Assembly: GCF_009711975.1 (NCBI RefSeq)
Contig: NZ_VIKW01000003.1
Location: forward strand, 48,986-112,985
DNA length: 64,000 bases
Source: Anabaena sp. UHCC 0204
Lineage (GTDB): Bacteria; Cyanobacteriota; Cyanobacteriia; Cyanobacteriales; Nostocaceae
Direction: 5' to 3'
The position numbers and the translations under genes are program-made. Within the stretch, counting starts at the first letter, position 1. Each line of letters begins with the position of its first letter. Below, in pieces: positions 19,414 through 28,925 of this stretch. A model generated the notes under the pieces. That model ran no database searches, was not told the DNA's origin, and saw only the letters and a list, made by a program, of their open reading frames with translations.

Positions 19414-20616
19414 GTGAGACTTTGTATTGTTACTCACAAAATTAAAAAAGGTGATGGTCAAGGAAGAGTTAATTATGAAGTTGCTCTAGAAGCAATTCGT
19501 CGGGGTTATCACTTAACGTTATTAGCTAGTGAAGTTACTCCAGAGTTAGCAGAAAATAGTGCAGTTGATTGGATTTCTATTCCCGTTTCTGGGTATCCAA
19601 CAGAATTTATCCGCAATTTTATTTTTGCCAAAAAAAGCGGTGATTGGTTAAAGAAAAACCGTGATCATTTGGATTTAATTAAAGTCAATGGTGCGATTAC
19701 GATGGGTGCAGCAGATGTGAATGCTGTGCATTTTGTGCATAATTCATGGTGGCGATCGCCTGTGCATATTTCCCGCACCCGTAAAGATTTGTATGGGTTC
19801 TATCAATGGTTATTTACTGCGGCTAATGCTTATTGGGAAAAACAGGCTTTTCAGCAAGCAAAAATTCTAATTGCTGTCTCTGAAAAAGTAGCTCAAGAAT
19901 TAGTAAATATTGGTATTTCCCGCCAGAAAATTCGCGTCATTGTCAATGGTGTAGATTTACAAGAATTTTCCCCTGGTGTCTCTGATCGTACTGCTTTGGG
20001 ATTACCTGAAAATGTAACTTTGGCTTTATTTGCTGGGGATATTCGCATTCCTCGCAAGAATTTAGACACTGTACTTCATGCTTTAGTAAAAGTTCCTGAA
20101 CTACATTTAGCAGTTGTGGGAGATACAAAAGATAGCCCGTATCCCGCAATGGCAAAGATGCTGAATATTAGTGAAAGAGTGCATTTTTTAGGTTATCGCC
20201 ATGATATGCCACAAATTCAACGGGCATCAGATTTATTTGTGTTTCCTTCCCGCTATGAACCCTTTGGATTGGTAGTGATTGAAGCGATGGCTTCGGGGTT
20301 GCCAGTAATTACTGCGACTACTACCGGTGCAGCAGATTTACTTAATCCTGATTGTGGCATTGTTTTAGCCGACTGTGACGATGTTGATGCTTTAGCCGAT
20401 GCCATGGAGTTGTTGAATAGCGATCGCTCATTGCGGCAAAAAATGGGTCAAGTCGCCCGTACTGTCGCTGAACAACATAGCTGGTCAACAATGGCACAAA
20501 CCTATTTAGATATATTTGAGGAGTTAATTACCCATGAGAAACACAGTTCTCATCCCCACCTATCGTCGTCCGCAAGATTTAGCCCGCTGTCTGAAAGCCC
20601 TGCAACAGCAAACTAA
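19414..20616 (+). CDS. Family 4 glycosyltransferase
   Basis: A 400-residue GT-B enzyme with a GTG start 6 bp after AGAGG. The N-terminus is LCIVTHKIKKGDGQGRVNYE; the donor side has ALFAGDIRIPRKNLDTVLHA, LAVVGDTKDSP, and SRYEPFGLVVIEAMASGLPV with the catalytic-loop Glu. The last 28 codons (after FEELITHEKHS) overlap the start of the next gene by 83 bp and are rich in Ser and Pro, unlike the rest; a late frameshift that extended the reading frame is possible. Equivalent GT4 genes occur near the end of HEP islands. Confidence 0.87.
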   Translation: MRLCIVTHKIKKGDGQGRVNYEVALEAIRRGYHLTLLASEVTPELAENSAVDWISIPVSGYPTEFIRNFIFAKKSGDWLKKNRDHLDLIKVNGAITMGAADVNAVHFVHNSWWRSPVHISRTRKDLYGFYQWLFTAANAYWEKQAFQQAKILIAVSEKVAQELVNIGISRQKIRVIVNGVDLQEFSPGVSDRTALGLPENVTLALFAGDIRIPRKNLDTVLHALVKVPELHLAVVGDTKDSPYPAMAKMLNISERVHFLGYRHDMPQIQRASDLFVFPSRYEPFGLVVIEAMASGLPVITATTTGAADLLNPDCGIVLADCDDVDALADAMELLNSDRSLRQKMGQVARTVAEQHSWSTMAQTYLDIFEELITHEKHSSHPHLSSSARFSPLSESPATAN

Positions 20617-21478
20617 ATCAGTTGATCAGGCGATCATCGTTGTCAGAGATACAGACACAGAAACCCAGGAGTTCCTTGACCAATTTCCGTACTATCTCCT
20701 ACCCCTCAAAATTGTCACTGTTACCCAGCCGGGAGTCGTAGCCGCCCTCAATGCCGGACTAGCCCAAGTACAAGGAGACATTGTTTCCATCACTGATGAC
20801 GATGCTGCCCCCCATCCTGATTGGTTAGCGAAAATTAACTCTCACTTCAGCGTCAATGGTGCTATTGGCGGCGTTGGTGGCCGTGATTGGGTTTATCAAG
20901 GAGACAAGCTAGAAGCTGGTTCTCGTTCCATAGTGGGCAAATTGCAATGGTGTGGGCGTGTGATTGGCAACCATCATTTAGGAGTAGGCGCACCCCGTGA
21001 AGTTGATGTTCTCAAAGGTGTGAATATGAGTTTTCGGACTCAAGCGATCGGTAAATTGCGATTTGATGATAGAATGCGGGGTACAGGCGCACAAGTACAT
21101 TTTGAAATGTCCTTTACTCTCACTCTCAAAAGAGCCGGATGGAAAATGATCTATGATCCCAGCATTGCTGTAGATCACTATCCAGCCCAACGTTTTGATG
21201 AAGATCAACGCCACAATTTTAATGACATCGCCTTAATTAATTTAGTCCACAACGAAACCTTAGTTTTATTAGAACATCTTTCTCCTTTCCGTCGCATTGT
21301 CTTTTTATGCTGGTCGGTTTTAGTAGGAACAAGAGAAAGTTTAGGAATATGTCAATGGCTGCGACTTTTTCCCAAACAAGGAGAATTAGTAACTAAAAAA
21401 CTGCAAGCATCTTTACAGGGTAGATGGTTAGGATATCAACAATATAAACAAATGGAAAAACACCATCTGAGCTATTAA
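20534..21478 (+). CDS. Family 2 glycosyltransferase
   Basis: A 314-residue GT-A enzyme: NTVLIPTYRRPQDLARCLKA at the N-terminus, ALNAGLAQVQGDIVSITDDD carrying the DxD-type motif, and GVNMSFRTQAIGKL. GAGGAG lies 9 bp before the ATG, which supports this start even though it falls 83 bp inside the preceding gene. The C-terminal part has a hydrophobic stretch (RRIVFLCWSVLVGTRESLG) that may hold it at the membrane. It probably adds a late sugar to the repeat unit. Confidence 0.87.
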   Translation: MRNTVLIPTYRRPQDLARCLKALQQQTKSVDQAIIVVRDTDTETQEFLDQFPYYLLPLKIVTVTQPGVVAALNAGLAQVQGDIVSITDDDAAPHPDWLAKINSHFSVNGAIGGVGGRDWVYQGDKLEAGSRSIVGKLQWCGRVIGNHHLGVGAPREVDVLKGVNMSFRTQAIGKLRFDDRMRGTGAQVHFEMSFTLTLKRAGWKMIYDPSIAVDHYPAQRFDEDQRHNFNDIALINLVHNETLVLLEHLSPFRRIVFLCWSVLVGTRESLGICQWLRLFPKQGELVTKKLQASLQGRWLGYQQYKQMEKHHLSY

Positions 21479-21524
21479 TGCAGATTTAGTTAGGTTCAGT
21501 TTTTTAGCCAATATCGAAATTAAA

Positions 21525-22961
21525 GTGATTTCTAAACCGATACTTTTCAACACTGTTTTAAAAGAACAATTTTCGCCCCAAGATCGATCTGCTCAAAGTT
21601 GGATCATTATCCTTGGCTTTATCTTTTTAACAACAGCTTGCTACTTTACCAGTACAGCCAGTTTACGCTTCGTTTTTCCCGCAATGACATTTTTAGTCGC
21701 CATATTTTTATATTTGCGACATCCCATTCACTATATCGGCTTTACCTGGTGGGTGTGGTTTCTCACTCCTTTAATTACTCGTTTGGTTGACTATAAAATT
21801 GGCTGGGACCCTACCAGACAAATGTTAATTGCTCCCTATTTAGTGGTATTTATCACTATAATCACCTTCTTTAAACATCTACCTAGCACGTTTCGTCAAG
21901 GTGGACTGCCATTTGTTTTGGGTTTTATAGGGGTTTGTTATGGGTGTTTAGTGGGTTTAGTTTATAATCAACCAGTAGCAGTAATTCGCAGTTTTTTAGA
22001 TTGGCTAAGTCCCATAATTTTTGCTTTTCACCTCTTCTCTAATTGGCGAGATTACCCTAGCTATCGCCAGAACATTCAACGCATCTTTATTTGGGGTGTA
22101 TTCATCCTTGGTGCTTACGGTATTTATCAATTTGTTGTTGCTCCTGAATGGGATCAATATTGGTTACTGCAATCGAAAATGTTTACCAGTGCTGGAAAAC
22201 CTGTACCTTTTGGAATGCGGGTTTGGAGTACATTACATTCACCTGGTCCATTTGCTACTGTGATGCAAGCTGGGTTGCTATTATTATTTACTAGTTCCGG
22301 TCCTTTCATCTTTCCGGCTTCTGCTGTGGGTTATTTGTCGTTTTTACTCACCCAAGTCCGTAGTAGTTGGGGTGGTTGGTTGTTAGGAACAATTATGATT
22401 TTTGGTTCTGTAAAACCGCGCATTCAAATGCGGTTAATTACCATAATTTTAATGATGACAATCTGTGTTGTCCCCTTGGTAAATATTGAACCTATTTCTA
22501 AAGTGATTACGACTCGCTTAGAAACTTTTTCTAACTTGGAAAAAGATGGTAGCTTTAAGGATAGATCCGCAACTTATGATCGCAACCTCAATTTAGCTCT
22601 TTCTAATGTAATTGGTAATGGTTTTGGCAATATTTGGAAGGTGAATGAAAAAACTGGACAAATAGAGGTAATTGTAATTGATAGCGGTATTTTAGATATG
22701 TTTTTCACTTTGGGTTGGATAGGTGCAATTCCCTATCTTGGTGGATTAATATTGATAGTTATTAGTGTTAGTAATTACGCCGAAGGACGTTTTGATAGTT
22801 TTCTCAGTGCTGCTCGCGCTATTGGTCTGAGTTGTTGCGCTCAGTTAATTATTTATAGCGGGATGTTGAGTATAGCCGGGATGATTCTTTGGGGATTTTT
22901 GGCGATCGCTATGGCCGGACATAAATACTATAGTAGGCAACAGGTGACAAGTGACAGGTAA
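21525..22961 (+). CDS. O-antigen ligase / polymerase-like membrane protein
   Basis: A 478-residue integral membrane protein with about ten to twelve hydrophobic helices and one large loop after the middle (residues about 330-390), the layout of the Wzy/WaaL family. It begins at a GTG (21525). A conserved-looking loop segment is KDGSFKDRSATYDRNLNLAL, which has the Arg residues expected in the ligase loop. It ends the polysaccharide island in the position of the last gene of the PCC 7120 HEP island. It likely polymerises or ligates the exported repeat units at the periplasmic face. Confidence 0.82.
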   Translation: MISKPILFNTVLKEQFSPQDRSAQSWIIILGFIFLTTACYFTSTASLRFVFPAMTFLVAIFLYLRHPIHYIGFTWWVWFLTPLITRLVDYKIGWDPTRQMLIAPYLVVFITIITFFKHLPSTFRQGGLPFVLGFIGVCYGCLVGLVYNQPVAVIRSFLDWLSPIIFAFHLFSNWRDYPSYRQNIQRIFIWGVFILGAYGIYQFVVAPEWDQYWLLQSKMFTSAGKPVPFGMRVWSTLHSPGPFATVMQAGLLLLFTSSGPFIFPASAVGYLSFLLTQVRSSWGGWLLGTIMIFGSVKPRIQMRLITIILMMTICVVPLVNIEPISKVITTRLETFSNLEKDGSFKDRSATYDRNLNLALSNVIGNGFGNIWKVNEKTGQIEVIVIDSGILDMFFTLGWIGAIPYLGGLILIVISVSNYAEGRFDSFLSAARAIGLSCCAQLIIYSGMLSIAGMILWGFLAIAMAGHKYYSRQQVTSDR

Positions 22962-23000
22962 TAGTCCTCCTGAATCCTGCTATATAGCTAAACCATAATA

Positions 23001-23027
23001 ACCCTGACTTTTTCGTGAAGTCGGGGT
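23001..23027 (+). terminator. Hairpin downstream of the ligase/polymerase gene, possible terminator
   Basis: ACCCTGACTT (23001-23010) pairs with AAGTCGGGGT (23018-23027) over 10 bp with one wobble pair. There is no clean T run after it, so it may be a weak terminator or a repeat. A similar word, CCCTGACTTTTTC, recurs near 27652. Confidence 0.45.
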
Positions 23028-23110
23028 TCTGCGGCTGGGAATTTTTATAAATCAAATGGAAGTGCTATAGGCTGATAGAATGTTCTCACTTTGATAGCAA
23101 AGAGGTATGT

Positions 23111-23992
23111 ATGAATAAAATTAACTCCTTGGCCATTGTGGGAGGAAATCACGGCAACGAATTAACAGGAATTTATTTGGTCAAAAAGTTTCAGCAATAT
23201 CCCAATTTAATTTACAGACAAAGTTTTGAAACTCTATCATTACTTGGTAATCCTCAAGCTATTATTGCCCGCACAAGATATATTGAGAAAGACTTGAATC
23301 GCTGCTTTATTGAATCTGAATCTCTAGATACAAAAACATCAAGCTACGAAGAATTAAGAGCCAAAGAAATTCAAGCCATACTACACCCACCAAACCAGAA
23401 AATTGTAGATGTAATTATTGATTTACATACGACTACTGCCAACATGGGATTATGTATTATTCTGGGTAGTGACCATCCCGTATTACTTGGATTAGCGGCT
23501 GATTTAAGTGCAATTAATCCTCTAGTAAAAGTTTATCTCCATCCACAACCCAAAGGCAGTGGTTTTCTCCGTTCCTTGAGTGAATTAGGTTTTGCTCTGG
23601 AAGTTGGTGCTGTACCCCAAGGAATTTTAAATGCTGAATTATTTCAACAAACTGAACAGCTTATTTATGCTATTTTAGATTATTTTGAAGCATATAACCA
23701 AGGTAAAAATTTGCCAAAAAATCAGATTATGACAGTTTATCAATCCATGGGAATAATTGATTATCCTAGAAATACAGAAGGAGAAATTCAAGCTATGGTA
23801 CACCCCGAACTTCAGTTTAGGGATTATGAACCATTGCATCCTGGTGATCCTATGTTTCTAACTTTTGCAGGTAAAGAAATTTTATATCAAGGAAATTCTA
23901 CTGTCTATCCCATTTTTATTAATGAAGCCGCTTATTATGAAAAAGGAATTGCTATGCACATTAGTAAAAAAGAGTTAATTCAGATTAGCTAA
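23111..23992 (+). CDS. Aspartoacylase-family zinc hydrolase
   Basis: A 293-residue protein of the AspA/AstE (succinylglutamate desuccinylase/aspartoacylase) family. Zinc ligands are visible: H14 and E17 in [10 protein letters not shown] and the His of [25 protein letters not shown]-like text ([14 protein letters not shown]) supplies the substrate-binding Arg and Asn-Arg pair, and [10 protein letters not shown] the catalytic Glu. Enzymes of this type cleave N-acyl-aspartate or related N-acyl amino acids in the cytoplasm. A GAGG precedes the ATG. Related genes are common in cyanobacteria; its substrate there is not established to my knowledge. Confidence 0.85.
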   Translation: MNKINSLAIVGGNHGNELTGIYLVKKFQQYPNLIYRQSFETLSLLGNPQAIIARTRYIEKDLNRCFIESESLDTKTSSYEELRAKEIQAILHPPNQKIVDVIIDLHTTTANMGLCIILGSDHPVLLGLAADLSAINPLVKVYLHPQPKGSGFLRSLSELGFALEVGAVPQGILNAELFQQTEQLIYAILDYFEAYNQGKNLPKNQIMTVYQSMGIIDYPRNTEGEIQAMVHPELQFRDYEPLHPGDPMFLTFAGKEILYQGNSTVYPIFINEAAYYEKGIAMHISKKELIQIS

Positions 23993-24260
23993 TCTAGCAT
24001 TTCTCACAAATAAGTAGGTGGGAAAACTTATACAGCACTTCCCTCTGTTATGAGGTACAGTTTTTTATTGTCAAACCCGTAGGGGCGGGGTTTCCCCGCC
24101 TTCCATTGTATTTCATTAGAGCGGGAAGTGCTGTAACTATGTCATTGCGAGTGGAACGGAGTGGAACGCAGCAATCCCAAGAGTTTTGGGTAATTTACAG
24201 TTCGTTACATAGTTGGGTTGATTAGCATCTACCTACTTAATCTAGCATTTCTCACAAATA
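23991..24260. repeat. MITE-like element flanked by a 22-bp direct repeat
   Basis: The same 22 bases (starting AATCTAGCATTTCTCACAAA) occur at 23991-24012 and 24239-24260. Between them is a roughly 226-bp unit with terminal inverted arms AAGTAGGT (24012-24019) and ACCTACTT (24231-24238), inner arms TACAGCACTTCCC (24031-24043) and GGGAAGTGCTGTA (24123-24135), and a central GC-rich hairpin GGCGGGG/CCCCGCC (24084-24100). It encodes nothing. Confidence 0.7.
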
Positions 24261-24310
24261 CAGCCGATTGTAGATCAATGAAGTACAGAATCTAAATTGA
24301 ACCCTATCCT

Positions 24311-24378
24311 GTAGGGGCGAAGCATTCGGACGATAAATTATCGGTTTTTCCCAAGTTTATTTTCCGAATGCTTCGCCC
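24311..24378. repeat. Hairpin repeat, copy 2 of the GCGAAGCATTCGG family
   Basis: Arms GGGCGAAGCATTCGG (about 24315-24329) and CCGAATGCTTCGCCC (24364-24378), identical to the arms at 15788-15852. The loops of the two copies share GATAA and TTATCGGTTT words. Confidence 0.8.
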
Positions 24379-24494
24379 TTACACCAAATACTTCACCCTT
24401 ACAATTCTTGATTGAAACATTTTTTAGTAGAGACATTCCAGCGGAAAGTCTCTACAGAAGTCAGGAAGAAGAACAACAATCTCGAACTTTCAAA

Positions 24495-26735
24495 TTACCC
24501 ATTAAATCTATAAATAAGCACCTTCCCTTTCCAATTTTCCTCTACAAATACAAGATATTCACCATTAGCACGGCGAAAACCACGGATACCATAGGGAATA
24601 TCAACCCAGCCACTTTCCTTCCCTACTTCTGGTCCTGGAGTCATCTTTCTCACCAATTCTCCTGTTGCAGATTTATAAACATATACCTCTGCCGTTTTTA
24701 CAGTCACTGCAAATACATAATCACCAGCTATACTCATGGCTGCGGTAGAAACTTGCCCCTTACCTGTAGTGTCATAGGGAACTACAGTTCGCCATTTGGG
24801 AGTGCGATTTCCTTTACTCCAATTATCAAACCGAGCAATTTCCGATCCTATAACTTTGGCATCATCAGCAAATGCAGGATGTTCCATCGTAAAACCTGAC
24901 AAATACATAATATCTGTTTCTGGAAAATACTCAATCCGTCGCAAGTCTTTAAAAATGCTAGGAGTCTGGATTTTCTGCATCGAACTATAGTTATAAATCG
25001 GGTTTCCTTTAGCATCTATTCCCTGCAAAGGATAACGACGAATACCATCTTGAGTTCGCAAAGTTTTCCAAATATCACCTTTACTATCTACCCACCAACC
25101 ACCCATATAGGGATAATCTTGGCTGCTGTCATACTCATTTTTTTCAAATGCACCATTCCCATTAATATCGCGCCAAATCCATTCTCCTTTTGTCGGTTGA
25201 GAAGGTGGCCAATTTCCCGAAATAGCTTGTTCACCTTTATCATTAGTACCTACAAACATCCCCGCCGGAATCGCAATTTTACCGTCTGTATTTGGTTGAA
25301 AACGATAAATTTGTAAAAAGCTGCCAAACATATCTGTCAGGAATAAAAAAGGTTTTCCCTGAATACGCCGCATCCAAGTACCATCAGGTGATGTATGCAA
25401 ACGTGGATCTTGAGGATATTTAAAAGGATTAACTGTGTAAGCTTTATAAGTCCAATCTTTACCAGGTGGCTTACTATAGTCCATCACATATTCTTCTTGT
25501 TTTGTGAATAGATGAACACCATCTGTTTTGGGATCAGTATCGGCATTATCTACAAATATTAATCCTAGTAATTGCCATTGTATTTGTCCTGACAGGGAAA
25601 ATTTTCTTAAATCTGTTCCTGATCTATTGAAACCATTATTGTTTATATAAAGATTACCTGTGGCATCTGCACCGACTCCGGTAATCCCATAGAGTTTTGA
25701 ATTTTTTACTTCTCCTGGTACACCACTAAAAATACCGTTTTTATCGCCAAATGTATCAACGCGAACTGGCTGATTATTAATATTATAAATCAGCACTTGT
25801 TGACTAACACCATTTTCTCCTATTAACAGCCGACCTCGATTATCAATAGCTAATGCTGATGGTTCGTCAATATCTATAATTTGTTGGGGTAATTTCTTTC
25901 CTGTCTGAGAATAATTAACAACTTTTCCAGGAGTGCTACCTTTTTTCTTTTGAATAATCCATAACCCACCTTTTTTATCAATGGTGATATTTCCTGGATT
26001 GGTAACAGAAAAACTAGTTATTTCCTCCATTGTTTCGGTATTATAAACCCGAACCATATTTTCATTAGCATTGCTAACAAATAGTTGATTATCTATCGTT
26101 GCTAATCCAGTCACTGCATTACTTTTGCTGGTAATTAACATACTTTTATCCCAGCCATTACCTTTACCAAAAGGGGCAGGTTTCCCTTTTAAGTCATAGC
26201 GTCTAACACAGTACCATGTCTGACCTTTGGGAGGATAATCTTGTTTGGTTTTATCTAGTCCTCCTTGAGACATAGCCAAGTAAATATATTTGTTATTTAC
26301 TGTTATGGCTTTACCACCTAACCGATACCAACCATGAGTATCTTCAAGGACAAAAATTGGTTTACCATCTTTATATACTCCTGCTTCACTGCCAGCCTCA
26401 TCCCAAATACTGTTTGTATAAATTGTTCCATCATCTTTAACATACATTCCTTCAATGTTGTTTTGTACTCGCAATTTACCATTGCCAATAGTATTACCCA
26501 ACCAAGAAGTTATATAGGTAACTTCAGAAGTTTTAGTTTTAGCTATTTTAGGTGTTTTAGTTGTAGCAAAATCCATGGCCATTCCAGCAAATGTCACCAT
26601 AAGACCACAAGTAACACCAAGTAAAATGTTGAATATTATTTTTTTGCGCCAATATTTCCTGTTAACCAAACTATTAATATATTGATATATTTTATGGCAA
26701 GTTTTCCTAATATGCGTAAAAAATGTATTGTTCAT
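24495..26735 (-). CDS. Membrane-anchored beta-propeller (NHL-like) protein
   Basis: A 746-residue protein with one hydrophobic segment near residues 33-55 (IIFNILLGVTCGLMVTFAGM), acting as signal anchor or uncleaved signal, then a large extracytoplasmic domain made of repeated Asp/Gly-rich sheets: GLATIDNQLFVSNANENMVR, NPGNITIDKKGGLWIIQKK, EPSALAIDNRGRLLIGENG, GVGADATGNLYINNNG. The spacing is typical of NHL/SMP-30 propellers. Such domains bind ligands or sugars or act as lactonases; no catalytic site was identified. It lies on the opposite strand between two groups of glycosyltransferases, so a role with the surface polysaccharide is possible but only suggested by place. Confidence 0.6.
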   Translation of the reverse strand: MNNTFFTHIRKTCHKIYQYINSLVNRKYWRKKIIFNILLGVTCGLMVTFAGMAMDFATTKTPKIAKTKTSEVTYITSWLGNTIGNGKLRVQNNIEGMYVKDDGTIYTNSIWDEAGSEAGVYKDGKPIFVLEDTHGWYRLGGKAITVNNKYIYLAMSQGGLDKTKQDYPPKGQTWYCVRRYDLKGKPAPFGKGNGWDKSMLITSKSNAVTGLATIDNQLFVSNANENMVRVYNTETMEEITSFSVTNPGNITIDKKGGLWIIQKKKGSTPGKVVNYSQTGKKLPQQIIDIDEPSALAIDNRGRLLIGENGVSQQVLIYNINNQPVRVDTFGDKNGIFSGVPGEVKNSKLYGITGVGADATGNLYINNNGFNRSGTDLRKFSLSGQIQWQLLGLIFVDNADTDPKTDGVHLFTKQEEYVMDYSKPPGKDWTYKAYTVNPFKYPQDPRLHTSPDGTWMRRIQGKPFLFLTDMFGSFLQIYRFQPNTDGKIAIPAGMFVGTNDKGEQAISGNWPPSQPTKGEWIWRDINGNGAFEKNEYDSSQDYPYMGGWWVDSKGDIWKTLRTQDGIRRYPLQGIDAKGNPIYNYSSMQKIQTPSIFKDLRRIEYFPETDIMYLSGFTMEHPAFADDAKVIGSEIARFDNWSKGNRTPKWRTVVPYDTTGKGQVSTAAMSIAGDYVFAVTVKTAEVYVYKSATGELVRKMTPGPEVGKESGWVDIPYGIRGFRRANGEYLVFVEENWKGKVLIYRFNG

Positions 26736-27736
26736 GACAATTTTTCTGTAGTTTGATAAACAGTTGAATTTCCAGTGATTTATCTATTAAAACTAGGTCA
26801 TACCAATTTTATGTGCGGCTGCACAAAGTCCATTAATTCATCCGCGTTTATCTGCGTTTATCTGCGGTCAATTATTCTTGAAATCTGATCTTATGCAGCT
26901 TCATCTTAATTTGGGATAAGACCGTAAAAATCCGGAAGAAACAATGGATAACTATTAAATAGTATTGATGCGCTCGATATCTTATTAAACCAACCATGCA
27001 GTTTCTAAAATGTATCCCATAAACTAGCAAATAAATCCAACTAGGAAGATAATTTCATCAAAACTTTATTAATTAAATATCCTCTTCAAAAAAAGAAATT
27101 ATACTCAATACATGAATACTGATTATCTCTAGATATAATTGTTATTGCTCACTTCATAAGTATTAGCAACATTTCATACATTTTTATTAATAAAAATAAT
27201 TCTTTTTTGATAGACAATTCTTGTTAGGCTATGCCACAAATATCAAACTGTTTGTTTAGAATTCAGTATAATATTTACAGGTAGTAATTTTTCTTAGTTC
27301 ACAAAGAACTCTTGCTGAAAGAATATTGACACTTGAAAATTAATTGTTTATAAATAAATTTGCTATCTTCTATCTGCTCTATATTAGACATTTCCCACAA
27401 AATCTAAAGATGTTCTCTAGCAAGTCTTGACAAGGTTTGTGGATAAGAAATATTTAATTTCTGGAGATGTCTATGAGTATCTTTTATAAACACAGACTAT
27501 TTCCTAGATGAATATATTTTTTTGCTATATATTTCATATTTAGACTGGTTTTAATCTTGAGTGCTGTATTAGAAGATCATGCTGAAATGAGTTATTTGGG
27601 TAGGGGCAAATCAGGAATATAGAAATTATACATTATTGGTGAACAATAATATCCCTGACTTTTTCTAAAAGTCAGATATCCGATGCTGGCAGTCAAATAG
27701 GATTACTAAATTATATCTATAAGAGGAGATAATTAA
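26736..27736. other. Long AT-rich intergenic region with one repeat copy
   Basis: A 1001-bp gap between the divergent propeller and GT4 genes. It holds a repeat copy at 26800-26917 and the hairpin-like word CCCTGACTTTTTCTAAAAGTC near 27652, related to the hairpin at 23001. The rest is AT-rich and carries stop codons in all frames I checked. Promoters for both neighbours should lie here. Confidence 0.5.
26800..26917. repeat. Dispersed repeat (ATACCAATTT family), copy 1
   Basis: Begins ATACCAATTTTATG and ends near AATTTGGGAT, inverted termini. Internal words CCATTAATTCATCCG, GTTTATCTGCGG and ATGCAGCTTCATCT match the copy at 30834-30951. Confidence 0.7.
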
Positions 27737-28906
27737 GTGGAAAGTAAAGATACAAAATTGGATTCAGCATCTGCATCTATTCTAACTTTGGGTACAGGTT
27801 GGTTTCCGAAAACTCCCGGAGGATTAGAACGGTATGTTTATGAACTCACGCATAAATTAGCAACACATAAAGACCAAGTAGAATTATGTGGAGTTGGTTT
27901 ACCTACAGATAATAAACATATACCCATAAAGTTAACTAATCTAGCTTTTCCAGATACCAAGATTAGTTCTAGACTGTGGTCAATTCGCAATAACTTTAAG
28001 AAAACAAGATTAGGTAAACCTGATGCAATTAATCTACATTTTGCATTATATAGTTTTCCAATTTTAGATATTTTACCTAAAGGAGTACCAATTACCTTTA
28101 ATTTCCATGGACCTTGGGCTGCGGAAAGTCAGGAAGAAGTAATTAATCAGAAATTGAGTATTTGGTTAAAAAAGCAGCTAATAGAACAAAGCACTTATAA
28201 TCGGTGCGATCGCTTCATTGTTCTTAGTAAAGCTTTTGGTCAGATTTTGCATCAAAAATACCAAATTCCCTGGCAGAAAATTCACATTATTCCCGGTGGA
28301 GTTGATATTGATCATTTTCAAAATCATCTATCACGTCATGATGCTAGAACCAAACTAGGCTGGCCGACTAATCGGCCTATACTATTTACTTCCCGTCGCT
28401 TAGTTCATCGGATGGGAATTGATAAGTTATTACAAGCGATCGCTATAATTAAACCAGGAATTCCTGATATCTGGTTAGCTATAGCCGGTCGTGGTCATAT
28501 TCAACCTTTACTTCAACAACAAGTTAGAGAATTAGGTTTAGAAAATAATGTGCAGTTTTTAGGTTTTTTACCTGATGAACACTTACCTCTAGCTTATCAA
28601 TCGGCTGATTTAACTGTCATGCCAAGTCAATCTTTTGAAGGGTTTGGATTAGCAATTATTGAATCGTTGGCTTGTGGAACTCCGGTTTTATGTACACCAG
28701 TTGGCGGTATGCCAGAAATTTTACAAGCATTTTCTCCAGATTTAATTACTGAATCTATTAGTATTGAAAGTATTGCTGATAAATTAGCACAAATTCTGTT
28801 AGGTAAACTGCTTTTACCTTCTAGAGAAGAATGTCGTGATTACACAATCAAAAATTTTGATTGGACTAATATTGCTCAAAAAGTCCGTCATGTCCTCCTA
28901 GCTTAA
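27737..28906 (+). CDS. Family 4 glycosyltransferase
   Basis: A 389-residue GT-B enzyme with a GTG start preceded by AGGAG. N-terminal LGTGWFPKTPGGLERYVYEL carries the Gly-Gly loop of the acceptor domain; FNFHGPWAAESQEE follows; the donor side has SRRLVHRMGIDKLLQAIAI, LAIAGRGHIQPLL and QSFEGFGLAIIESLACGTP. It is followed 19 bp later by another GT4 gene, so they are probably one operon. In PCC 7120 two GT genes outside the HEP island (alr3698/hepB and alr3699) are also needed for the envelope polysaccharide; this pair could correspond, but I cannot verify it. Confidence 0.87.
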   Translation: MESKDTKLDSASASILTLGTGWFPKTPGGLERYVYELTHKLATHKDQVELCGVGLPTDNKHIPIKLTNLAFPDTKISSRLWSIRNNFKKTRLGKPDAINLHFALYSFPILDILPKGVPITFNFHGPWAAESQEEVINQKLSIWLKKQLIEQSTYNRCDRFIVLSKAFGQILHQKYQIPWQKIHIIPGGVDIDHFQNHLSRHDARTKLGWPTNRPILFTSRRLVHRMGIDKLLQAIAIIKPGIPDIWLAIAGRGHIQPLLQQQVRELGLENNVQFLGFLPDEHLPLAYQSADLTVMPSQSFEGFGLAIIESLACGTPVLCTPVGGMPEILQAFSPDLITESISIESIADKLAQILLGKLLLPSREECRDYTIKNFDWTNIAQKVRHVLLA

Positions 28907-28925
28907 TGTTATAAATCAATATAAG

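Noticed and set aside
24408-24990. Two + strand open frames opposite the propeller gene
   Set aside because: They are antisense shadows of the 746-residue gene, with composition lacking a normal pattern and no ribosome-binding site.
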